Shown here in pieces: positions 1 through 6,518 of a stretch of 10,064 nt of DNA. The translations under genes and the position numbers were made by a program. The notes below the pieces were generated by a model. It did not search any database, was not told where the DNA came from, and saw nothing but the letters and a program-made list of their open reading frames with translations. This DNA comes from Verrucomicrobia bacterium UBA6354 (GTDB lineage: Bacteria > Verrucomicrobiota > Kiritimatiellia > RFP12 > UBA1067). The stretch covers positions 369 to 10,432 of the forward strand of contig DJRS01000001.1 of assembly GCA_002440145.1 (NCBI GenBank), written 5' to 3'. Positions within the stretch are counted from its first letter, which is position 1. Each line of letters begins with the position of its first letter.

Positions 1-624
1 ATCAAAGCGACCCGTTCTCCACGACTGACGGATATTATACACTATTTCGGGGTCGTTTGTCACGCGGAATAAGCAGTTCTTGAAAACTTTTTGGGTAGAA
101 GAAAATACGCGCGGATTGACGAGCACGAGCGGCAAACTGGCAAAATGCGCACCTTCGTCCAAAAAGGAGACTTTCTCGCCACGTCCTTCCATCAGAACGG
201 GCTGCCGCATTTCCTGCGCGAGCACGAGTGCGGGGACGTCCGAACCGACTTCCGCCGCGAGGGCCGCCAGTTCCGCGAGCGGAAGACGAAGATCCCACAA
301 ACGGTTCAATGCGCGCATGACCGCCGCCGCGTCCGCGCTGCCGCCGCCCAGACCTCCTCCGGCCGGGATGTGCTTGTCCATATGGATGCGGACGCCGCGC
401 GAAACGCCGCAGGACCGGGACAGGACGCGGACCGCTTTGACGGCCAAATCGTCGGGGTAGCCCGAATCGGACGTCGTTTCGTCCGACTCGGTCAATTCCA
501 ATCCATCCGCAAGCGCGATAGGCGCGACGACGGAACGCAATTCGTGGTACCCGTCCGGACGCAGTCCGAAAACCTCCAGAGACAGATTGATCTTGGCGTG
601 CGCCTCAATTCTCGTCCGGTTCAT
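1..624 (-). CDS. ispE: 4-diphosphocytidyl-2-C-methyl-D-erythritol kinase, 3' end cut by window edge
   Basis: This cytoplasmic GHMP-family kinase phosphorylates CDP-methylerythritol with ATP in the MEP route to isoprenoid precursors. The frame is open for 208 codons to the left edge; the family is usually about 280-300 residues, so the last third is missing. Visible motifs are AHAKINLSLEV at residues 8-18 (K11 matches the conserved active-site Lys), GYHEL at 25-29, the ATP-binding Gly-rich loop PAGGGLGGGSADAA at 87-100, and GSDVP at 127-131 (D129 matches the catalytic Asp). The ATG at 624 is chosen because the protein then begins at the usual IspE N-terminus. Its Shine-Dalgarno is weak (GGAAGA about 12 nt upstream). 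The first 20 bp overlap the end of the preceding gene, which suggests translational coupling. Family assignment is secure; the C-terminal third cannot be seen. Confidence 0.95.
   Translation of the reverse strand, partial: MNRTRIEAHAKINLSLEVFGLRPDGYHELRSVVAPIALADGLELTESDETTSDSGYPDDLAVKAVRVLSRSCGVSRGVRIHMDKHIPAGGGLGGGSADAAAVMRALNRLWDLRLPLAELAALAAEVGSDVPALVLAQEMRQPVLMEGRGEKVSFLDEGAHFASLPLVLVNPRVFSSTQKVFKNCLFRVTNDPEIVYNIRQSWRTGRFD
34..63 (-). promoter_or_regulatory. candidate promoter inside ispE
   Basis: A -35-like GTGACA (63-58, 5 of 6 to consensus), an 18-bp spacer and an exact TATAAT (39-34) lie within the ispE coding sequence, reading leftward. It could drive a gene beyond the left edge. 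TATAAT here also encodes Tyr-Asn in frame, so chance is possible. Confidence 0.35.
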
Positions 625-2101
625 CTGGCGCGCCGTCTTCCGCCGGCTCTACCTCTTCTTCCTCGAAATACATGTCTTCTTCCTCGCCGGAATCCGCAGC
701 CAGGAGCCCCATGCCCAATTGCGCAACCGCGGCGAATCCCTTGAGTTCGGATGCGGAAAGGCGATAATGGAAGCGGAGACCGTCGCCATCCCGCCAAACG
801 GCACCCGCCGTGCCGCCCTGGCGCGCCGCGGGAAGTGCCGCGAGCATCATGCCGATCACATGCGCCGCCTCGTCGCCGGTCCCGACCGCGCGCGCATATT
901 GCGCCACGGCGATTTTGGCGGTTCCGTAAAGGGACCCGGCATACGCCGTGCAAAGAGGCCGACCTTTAGCCTCGGGCAGAACCGCGGCAAAACGCTGCGC
1001 CGGCGTAAAGAGTCCCTTCGCGCCTTTGAGCGTAAAGGCGACGCGGGAAACCCCGGCGCTCGCCGCCGCGTGTGCCCGCACATTCGTCAGACACCCCGGA
1101 TCCGAAAGCAGCCTGCGCGAGACAACCGCCCAATCATTGCTCTTGTTGTCCGATATGAGGCGCGGCAGATCGAGCGAGACAAAGACGGCTCCGTTCGTCT
1201 CTTCCACAGTCAAGGCGTCCAGCTTGAATCCGTTTTCCCCGAAGAATCGGGCAACGTCCTTGAAAGAAGCCGTCCGTGCGCCCGGAACGTCCGACAGCAC
1301 GCTCTCGAACGCCCAAAGCGAATTCTTGTCCGCAAACGAGAGAGGCTCTCCCGACAGTTGCGTCTGCTCCGCCAACGTGCCCAACGGCGAACCTGCCGCT
1401 ATCGCCAACGTGCCGCGCACATCCAGCCCGGCATCATTCACCCGCCAACCGATCTGGGCGGCGCCCAGCCCGTCGAGGGCTTTCGCCTCTTCGGGCGCCT
1501 GCGCGCAAAGAGCGAGCAGCCGCTTCCACGCCCTCCCTGCGGCGGAGAAATCTATGACATTGTCTTCCAGATCCGCCTTTTCGACCGTGCTCGTCTCGGC
1601 AAGCGCCGCCGCGGCGAGCGCGGCCGACGGCGAATACGAAACCCACCGTCCATCCGATGCGAACGCGACGTAATTCGTCGACGGCGCGTCTTCGAAGCCC
1701 GAAACGATCCGAGCGAGCCCGTTCGTTACGGCTGTCGCCGCTTTGTTCCGGGACAAGAATTCCGCGCGCGAAAGACCGGCGGGATAGAGCGCCGCCGTCT
1801 GCACGCGTTCGCCCAGGTTCGTGGCGGCAAGCGTCGCATCGCCGACGGGCAGGTACAGCACGTACGCCGAAGGCGCGTTCGTGCGTCCGGAGCCAAAGAG
1901 ACTGAAAAGTTCCGTCTGGGACAGCGTGGCGGCCGCCGCGGGGCCGAGCGCGTCCACCCCGACGAGAGCCCCCAGCTTGGCCGCGGCGTTCGTCAGCGCG
2001 GCCGTGTCGGCCAGACGCAGAACCGCGAACTTCTCGAGCGCCGCGCCCGGCGACGCCCATGCAAACGCGAGGATAACGGCGAGAAAGACCAGTTTCTTCA
2101 T
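605..2101 (-). CDS. secreted protein of unknown function with acidic C-terminal tail
   Basis: I do not recognise a family. The 498-residue protein begins with a classic Sec signal peptide: two lysines, a hydrophobic run LVFLAVILAFAWA, and a likely signal peptidase I site near residue 21 (PGAA|LEKF). There is no lipobox cysteine. The body is Ala/Leu/Thr-rich without further obvious membrane helices, so it is probably periplasmic or exported. The last 27 residues or so are strongly acidic (GEEEDMYFEEEEVEP onward). The ATG at 2101 is preferred over an upstream in-frame start at 2128 because AAAGGAG lies 9 nt before it and because the signal peptide then starts the protein. It follows the aminotransferase gene by 52 bp and overlaps ispE by 20 bp, so it is probably co-transcribed with both. 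Its function is not inferable from the sequence. Confidence 0.85.
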   Translation of the reverse strand: MKKLVFLAVILAFAWASPGAALEKFAVLRLADTAALTNAAAKLGALVGVDALGPAAAATLSQTELFSLFGSGRTNAPSAYVLYLPVGDATLAATNLGERVQTAALYPAGLSRAEFLSRNKAATAVTNGLARIVSGFEDAPSTNYVAFASDGRWVSYSPSAALAAAALAETSTVEKADLEDNVIDFSAAGRAWKRLLALCAQAPEEAKALDGLGAAQIGWRVNDAGLDVRGTLAIAAGSPLGTLAEQTQLSGEPLSFADKNSLWAFESVLSDVPGARTASFKDVARFFGENGFKLDALTVEETNGAVFVSLDLPRLISDNKSNDWAVVSRRLLSDPGCLTNVRAHAAASAGVSRVAFTLKGAKGLFTPAQRFAAVLPEAKGRPLCTAYAGSLYGTAKIAVAQYARAVGTGDEAAHVIGMMLAALPAARQGGTAGAVWRDGDGLRFHYRLSASELKGFAAVAQLGMGLLAADSGEEEDMYFEEEEVEPAEDGAPDEPDEN

Positions 2102-2110
2102 GCGGGATTT

Positions 2111-2117
2111 CTCCTTT
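2111..2117 (-). promoter_or_regulatory. Shine-Dalgarno for the secreted-protein gene
   Basis: AAAGGAG lies 9 nt upstream of the ATG at 2101. It decides that start over the in-frame alternative at 2128. Confidence 0.75.
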
Positions 2118-2153
2118 GGGTTGTGCACATGGCGCCCGGACGGTCCGCCCGTC

Positions 2154-3428
2154 TCAGGCGCGCAGTTCGTTTATCGCGTCCGCCACGTTCTGGAAGAGCC
2201 GCGCCAGCTTGAAGGTCGGAATCGTCGAGAACGCCAGACGGATCAGCCCCGAAAGCACGATCGTGCCCGTGGAATACTTCTCGATCAAGTATTTGCGCAC
2301 CGTCTCCGCATCCACGCCTTTCGGCTTGACGCACATGAAATAGCCCGAATTGAACGGCATGGCCTCGAACGCGTCGGCGTATTCGGGGTGCTGCGCGAGA
2401 ATGCGGCGGATCTCGTCGTAGCGCGCCTTCAGGACATCGTACTTTTCCTTCTTCTGTGCACGGTAGCCCGGATCCGCATAGGCGGCGATCGCCAGGTGCT
2501 GCCCGATGGAGGAGACGTTCGAGATGCAACTGCGCACATTACCGGCCGCTTTCGCCTCGAGCGCTTTGAGCTGGTCGGCCGTGGCGCCCTTGAACGCGAA
2601 CGTGATGAAACCCACGCGCAACCCCCACACGTAGTCTTCCTTCGTCGTGCCGTCCAGCTTGACGGCAAGGACGCGCTCCGAAAGGTCCGAAAACTCCGCG
2701 AAGAGCGATTCGTTGTGCACGCCCTTCTCGTACACGAGACCGAAGTAGGCGTCGTCCAGCAGGACAACAATCCGCTTGCCGGCGTCCGCCGCCTCCTTCA
2801 CCGCCGCCACGATCGCCGCCGCGTCTTCGTCGGTCGCCGTGTATCCGGTCGGATTGTTCGGAAAGTTGAGGATGAGAATCTTCTTGTCGCCGGGGGCCAG
2901 AAGCTGCGCCTTCATCGCCTTGGCGTCGAAATGGCCGTCCGTGTAGGTATTGAAGAGCGCCTGCGGCACGCCGAGCGCCTCGCCGAAGATGAGCGAATAG
3001 TTGTCCCAGTACAGATCGGGCGTCACGAGCGTGTCTTCGGGACCGGCGAAGAGTTCCGCGGCAACCCGCAGGCCGTGCGTCAACGCGTTCGTGACGACCG
3101 GATTCGAGAACGTCTTGCCCACGAGGGACGGATTCTTCTCGATCTGCATCTCGCGCCAGACTTCGCGCAGCTTCGGCAGTCCGAAACTTCCCGCATAGAG
3201 AAACGCCTTCTTGTCGAGCGTGATTCCCTTGCTGAAACACGGCATCACGAGCGGCGAGCCGTCTTCCTCGAAGGCCATGCCGATCGTGGCGTTGATGTCG
3301 CACGCCTTGGCCTCGGCGCCCTGCCCCAATATGCCCCCGTAGGGGAAGTAGATGCGCCGTCCTTTCGGCGAAAGAAACGCCGCGGCCGGCCCCAACGTAT
3401 CGTTCAATTTCTCTGCGAGTGTGTTCAT
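2154..3428 (-). CDS. PLP-dependent class I/II aminotransferase
   Basis: This 424-residue fold-type I PLP enzyme probably moves an amino group between an amino acid and a 2-oxoacid in the cytoplasm; the substrate cannot be told. Aspartate-aminotransferase landmarks are all present: NFPNNPTG with N192 (pyridine-ring contact), DDAYFG with D225 (ring nitrogen) and Y228, catalytic lysine K263 in GTTKEDYVWGLRVG, and a C-terminal Arg near R397 (IRLAFS) that would bind the substrate carboxylate. The usual S-x-S-K before the Schiff-base lysine is replaced by G-T-T-K, but the K-x5-G-x-R-x-G spacing is intact, so activity is expected. The ATG at 3428 is chosen because a TATAAT lies 10 nt upstream; longer in-frame starts run back through the ATPase gene and lack any such homology. 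A role in amino-acid metabolism is inferred from family alone. Confidence 0.92.
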   Translation of the reverse strand: MNTLAEKLNDTLGPAAAFLSPKGRRIYFPYGGILGQGAEAKACDINATIGMAFEEDGSPLVMPCFSKGITLDKKAFLYAGSFGLPKLREVWREMQIEKNPSLVGKTFSNPVVTNALTHGLRVAAELFAGPEDTLVTPDLYWDNYSLIFGEALGVPQALFNTYTDGHFDAKAMKAQLLAPGDKKILILNFPNNPTGYTATDEDAAAIVAAVKEAADAGKRIVVLLDDAYFGLVYEKGVHNESLFAEFSDLSERVLAVKLDGTTKEDYVWGLRVGFITFAFKGATADQLKALEAKAAGNVRSCISNVSSIGQHLAIAAYADPGYRAQKKEKYDVLKARYDEIRRILAQHPEYADAFEAMPFNSGYFMCVKPKGVDAETVRKYLIEKYSTGTIVLSGLIRLAFSTIPTFKLARLFQNVADAINELRA

Positions 3429-3438
3429 AGCTTTCTGT

Positions 3439-3468
3439 ATTATAGCAAATCTGCCGTGGATATGGCAG
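3439..3468 (-). promoter_or_regulatory. aminotransferase promoter, predicted leaderless start
   Basis: CTGCCA (3468-3463, 4 of 6), an 18-bp spacer and an exact TATAAT (3444-3439) end 10 nt before the ATG at 3428. Transcription would start about 3-4 nt upstream of the ATG, leaving no room for a Shine-Dalgarno. The -10 box contains the TAA stop of the upstream ATPase gene. Confidence 0.65.
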
Positions 3469-4339
3469 TCTCTTCTTTCATGTATGGACAAATCGTAAAT
3501 GCGGGCGATGCGCAGGACGCCCGCGCCTTCGGGCAGCGCGGATGGAACGCGCACCCGGCCGGCCACGCCGTCGGCGGGGGGACGGTCCCCTTTATGGACC
3601 GCAGGGGCGCGTCCTTGCGCGCGTCCAGCCGGGGCACCGCCGCCAGAAGCCCCTGCGTGTAGGGATGCCGCGGATGCGCCAGCACGTCCGGAACCGGACC
3701 GTGCTCCACGATCTCCCCGGCATACATGACGTTGACGAAATCCGAGTAGCGCGCCACGAGCCCCAGGTTGTGCGTGATCAGCAGAACCGCCATCCGCCGC
3801 GCGCCGGCGACACGCGCGACGAGATCGAGTATCTCCTTCTGCGTCGTCACGTCCAGCGCCGTCGTCGGCTCGTCGGCGACCAGCAGGTCGGGCTCCGCGG
3901 CAAGCGCCGCGGCGATCATGACGCGCTGCTGCTGACCGCCCGACAGCTGGCAGGGATACTTGCGGTCCGTCCCGGCCGGAAGCCCCACGTCCGCCAAAAG
4001 CGCGGCGACGTCCGCGTCGCTCAGTCCGGCGCGCGCCTCCCCGATCTGCCGCCCCACGCGCATGACGGGATCCAGCGACTGCATCGGATTCTGGAAGACG
4101 TAGGAGAGTCGCGGCGCGCCGCGGACGGTCCCCGAAACCTCCGCCAGGTCCACAAGCCCTCCGAGCGCGAGTGCCGTCAGCGACTTGCCGCACCCCGATT
4201 CGCCCACAAGCGCGACCCGCCCCCGGCGCGGCACCGTGAAACTCACGTCGCGCACCGGGACGGAAAGCCCCCCGCCTTCCGTCCGGAAAGCGACGCGCAG
4301 GCGCTTGACCTCCAAAAGCGTGCGGGGGCGCTCGTTCAT
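3440..4339 (-). CDS. oligopeptide/dipeptide ABC transporter ATP-binding protein (OppD/DppD type)
   Basis: This cytoplasmic ATPase would power a peptide (or nickel/glycoside) importer. The 299 residues show Walker A GESGCGKS (46-53), Q-loop VFQNP with Q83, signature LSGGQ (132-136), Walker B LLVADEP with D156/E157, D-loop ALD and switch His190 in ITHN. The C-terminus carries the OppD/DppD-specific extension: HPYTQGLLAAVP (225-236) and GCAFHPRCP with cysteines at 263, 269, 276 and 284. This C-x5-C-x6-C-x7-C layout resembles the iron-sulfur-binding tail reported for some OppD/DppD proteins. The ATG at 4339 lies 5 bp after the htpG stop, so the two are probably one operon; only AAAAGG sits close before it. 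No permease, binding protein or second ATPase gene is adjacent, so its partners must lie elsewhere. The ATPase family is certain; the substrate is not. Confidence 0.92.
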   Translation of the reverse strand: MNERPRTLLEVKRLRVAFRTEGGGLSVPVRDVSFTVPRRGRVALVGESGCGKSLTALALGGLVDLAEVSGTVRGAPRLSYVFQNPMQSLDPVMRVGRQIGEARAGLSDADVAALLADVGLPAGTDRKYPCQLSGGQQQRVMIAAALAAEPDLLVADEPTTALDVTTQKEILDLVARVAGARRMAVLLITHNLGLVARYSDFVNVMYAGEIVEHGPVPDVLAHPRHPYTQGLLAAVPRLDARKDAPLRSIKGTVPPPTAWPAGCAFHPRCPKARASCASPAFTICPYMKEETAISTADLL

Positions 4340-4344
4340 GCCTT

Positions 4345-6234
4345 TTACTTCATCATGAGCGCGGTCATGCGCTTCATGAAGTCCGCGCCGTCCGCGACCG
4401 CCGAACCTTCGGCGATCAGGGCGCCGTCGTACAGCAGATGCACCGCGTCCGCCTGCGCATCGCCCGTCTGCGCCGCCACCTTCTTGATGAGCGGATGTTC
4501 CGCGTTGATCTCGAGAATGCGCTTCTCTTCCGGGACCTTCTCGTTCATCGCCCGCATCATGCGCACCATGGACGGCGAAAGCGCGTTCTCGCGCGCCACC
4601 AGACAGCAAGGCGAATCCACCAACCGCGTCGAAACGCGCACGTCCGAAACGTTCGCCTCCAGCGTCTTCTTCACGCTCTCGAGGAACGGTTTCAGCTCCG
4701 CCGTGGCCTTCTCCTGGGCGTCCTTTTCCGCCTTCTGCTCGGCTTCGCTACCGAATGACACATCGCCCTTGCCGATGTCCACGAACTTCTTGCCCTCGAA
4801 TTCGCGCAGTGACTCGGCCAGGAACTCGTCCACCGGCTCGCAGAAGAGGAGCACGTCGCAGCCGTGCTTGCGCGCGGCCTCGATCTGCGGTGCCCGGCGG
4901 GCGTCCTCCTCGCGCTCGGCGATGATGTAGTAGATGTCCTTCTGGTCCGCCGGCATGTCCTTGACGTAGTCCTCGAGGAAGATGCGCTTGCCCGGCTCCG
5001 TCCGGGCGGACGGATACTTGATGAGCTTCTTCACGCGGTCGGCGTTCTGCCAATCCACGTGCACGGCTTCCTTCAAGATGGCCCCGAACGCCGCGGTGAA
5101 CGCGTCGTATTTGGCGGAATCTTTCTTCATTTCCTCCAGGACGGAAAGGACCTTCGACGTGATCGCCGACTTGATCTTGCGGATGACCGCGTCGTCCTGC
5201 AGCATCTCGCGCGACACGTTGAGCGGCAGATCCGCCGAATCCACCACGCCTTTCACGAACCGCAGCCAGCTCGGCAGCAGAAGGTCGATGTCGTCGCCGA
5301 TGAAGACGTTGCGCACGTAAAGCGAAAGTCCGCGCTTCTGCTGCGGCATGAAGAGGTCCATCGCCGCCTTCTTCGGGATGAACAGGAGCGCCTTGAACTC
5401 GACCGCGCCCTCGCCGGAGAACGGAATCGTCTCGAGCGGATCCTCGAAATCGTGCGTCAGGTGCTTGTAGAATTCGGCGTACTCCTCCGGCTTCACATCC
5501 TGCTTGGGGCGCTTCCACAGCGCCACGCGCGTATTGAGGGGCTTGGCCTCGTCCTCTTCGCGGCGCTTCTTGTCCTCGGGCTTCTCGTCCTTCGGCGCGT
5601 CCGCCTGCTTGAAGTAGATCGGGTAGGCGATGAAGTCCGAATATTTCTTCACCAGGTCGGCGACGCGCCAGCGGTCGAGATACTCCTCCTGGTCCGCGCG
5701 CAGGTGCAGCGTGATCGTCGTGCCGAAGCCCGCCCGTTCCGCGTCCGAAATCGTATAGCTCCCGCCCATATCGGACTCCCAGCGGAACGCCGCGTCCGTG
5801 CCGCGCTTTTTCGAGACGACCGTCACCTTGTCCGCCACCATGAACGCCGCGTAGAACCCGACGCCGAACTGTCCGATCAGCTCCGGCAGCGCCTCGCCGC
5901 CCTTCTCCTTCAGCGCCTGGCGGAAAGCTTTCGTGCCGCTCGAGGCGATCGTGCCGAGGTTCTTCTCCAGATCCGCCGCGTCCATCCCCAGCCCGTTGTC
6001 CGAGACGGACAGCGACTTCGCGGCGCCGTCCGCGGCAATGTCTATGCGCCAGTCGGGATTGTCCGCCAAAAGCTCCTTCTGGGTCAGTCCCAGATACTTC
6101 GCGCGGTCTATCGCATCGGACGCGTTGGAAATGAGCTCGCGCAGGAAGATCTCCTTCTTGGAATAGAGCGAATTGACGACGAGATCGAGCATTTCTGCGA
6201 TCTCGGCCTTGAATGATTCAGTTTTCTTTTCCAT
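4345..6234 (-). CDS. htpG: molecular chaperone HtpG (bacterial Hsp90)
   Basis: This is an ATP-driven cytosolic homodimeric chaperone that remodels client proteins, often with DnaK. The 629 residues match the usual full length (about 624 in E. coli). The N-terminal GHKL ATPase domain has ELISNASDAIDR with catalytic E33, the ATP-binding DNGLGMD (D79) and GQFGVGF (121-127). A charged linker, rich in K/E/D, spans about 212-231. The middle domain has LPLNVSREMLQ with R342 of the catalytic loop, followed by the C-terminal dimerisation domain. The ATG at 6234 is preferred over an in-frame GTG at 6243 because TATAAT ends only 10 nt before the ATG, placing the GTG upstream of the expected transcription start. 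I saw no CIRCE-type heat-shock operator. The gene appears intact and is followed by the ABC ATPase gene. Confidence 0.97.
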   Translation of the reverse strand: MEKKTESFKAEIAEMLDLVVNSLYSKKEIFLRELISNASDAIDRAKYLGLTQKELLADNPDWRIDIAADGAAKSLSVSDNGLGMDAADLEKNLGTIASSGTKAFRQALKEKGGEALPELIGQFGVGFYAAFMVADKVTVVSKKRGTDAAFRWESDMGGSYTISDAERAGFGTTITLHLRADQEEYLDRWRVADLVKKYSDFIAYPIYFKQADAPKDEKPEDKKRREEDEAKPLNTRVALWKRPKQDVKPEEYAEFYKHLTHDFEDPLETIPFSGEGAVEFKALLFIPKKAAMDLFMPQQKRGLSLYVRNVFIGDDIDLLLPSWLRFVKGVVDSADLPLNVSREMLQDDAVIRKIKSAITSKVLSVLEEMKKDSAKYDAFTAAFGAILKEAVHVDWQNADRVKKLIKYPSARTEPGKRIFLEDYVKDMPADQKDIYYIIAEREEDARRAPQIEAARKHGCDVLLFCEPVDEFLAESLREFEGKKFVDIGKGDVSFGSEAEQKAEKDAQEKATAELKPFLESVKKTLEANVSDVRVSTRLVDSPCCLVARENALSPSMVRMMRAMNEKVPEEKRILEINAEHPLIKKVAAQTGDAQADAVHLLYDGALIAEGSAVADGADFMKRMTALMMK

Positions 6235-6244
6235 AGCGCCCACT

Positions 6245-6273
6245 ATTATACCATGCCTTCCGGAGAAAATAAA
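6245..6273 (-). promoter_or_regulatory. htpG promoter, predicted leaderless start
   Basis: An exact TATAAT (6250-6245) ends 10 nt before the htpG ATG. With a 17-bp spacer, the -35 position reads TTTATT (only 3 of 6 to consensus). Transcription would start roughly 2-5 nt before the ATG, and no Shine-Dalgarno is present. Confidence 0.6.
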
Positions 6274-6315
6274 CCCCCCTTCTCATGGCAGAGCGCAATT
6301 CAGGGAAATTGCCAA

Positions 6316-6440
6316 GGCGAACACCACCCTGTAAAGGATGTTTCCCGGGCAGGGTCTCGTGGATTGGCGCTGAGGAGCCGTCCGCTCCGACCCTTTTAAC
6401 CGAAACAGAGTCCCGGTCTCCTTGCGACAGCAACCCCGCC
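6316..6440. ncRNA. candidate structured RNA between lacZ and htpG, strand unresolved
   Basis: This stretch codes for nothing recognisable but can fold into one long irregular hairpin by nested pairs seen by eye: 6316-6319/6437-6440, 6329-6332/6427-6430, 6334-6338/6419-6423, 6339-6344/6402-6407, 6351-6356/6389-6394 and 6374-6378/6384-6388. That is 30 bp in a rod with internal loops, loosely like a 6S-type layout. The same pairs hold on both strands. Just left is a 6-bp hairpin (6295-6300/6307-6312). No promoter clearly belongs to it and no known RNA family is identified. It could be an htpG leader element, a separate small RNA, or chance pairing in GC-rich DNA. Confidence 0.25.
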
Positions 6441-6457
6441 TCAAGACGACCGATGAT

Positions 6458-6495
6458 GCAAATGCGGGCGGTCGTCCCCGACCGCCCGCATTTGC
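6458..6495 (-). terminator. strong hairpin downstream of lacZ, terminator-like without a U-tract
   Basis: The arms 6458-6474 and 6479-6495 form a perfect 17-bp stem (9 consecutive G/C-rich pairs inside it) closed by a 4-nt loop, beginning 23 bp after the lacZ stop codon. Neither strand has a T-run after the stem, so it is not a canonical intrinsic terminator. It may act as a 3'-end-stabilising or Rho-assisted terminator. Confidence 0.55.
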
Positions 6496-6518
6496 CCTAA
6501 CGAAATCGACCCCTTGCG

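Noticed and set aside
2102..2153. Terminator between the aminotransferase and secreted-protein genes
   Set aside because: Only a tight CGGAC/GTCCG repeat with almost no loop and no T-tract.
587..3662. Long plus-strand open frames (for example 541 and 613 residues)
   Set aside because: They lie antisense to convincing genes, are Arg/Pro/Ala-rich, have no family motifs, and are expected when minus-strand codons end in G/C.
3428..4193. N-terminally extended aminotransferase starting at 4193
   Set aside because: The extension is an out-of-frame reading of the ABC ATPase gene; the promoter and the family N-terminus support 3428.
6270..6340. 6S RNA on the minus strand, from a GTGTTCGCC...CCCTGA resemblance
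   Set aside because: A 6S RNA placed there would run into htpG and the ends do not pair; the match is too short.
6330..6405. Cobalamin riboswitch, from GGTTAAAAGGG and GAGACCCTGCC on the minus strand
   Set aside because: The conserved core (GCTGCCCCGCAACTGT-like box) is absent and htpG is not a cobalamin target.
6285..6500. Short frames of about 71 residues on both strands between lacZ and htpG
   Set aside because: No Shine-Dalgarno or homology, and they span the hairpin structures.
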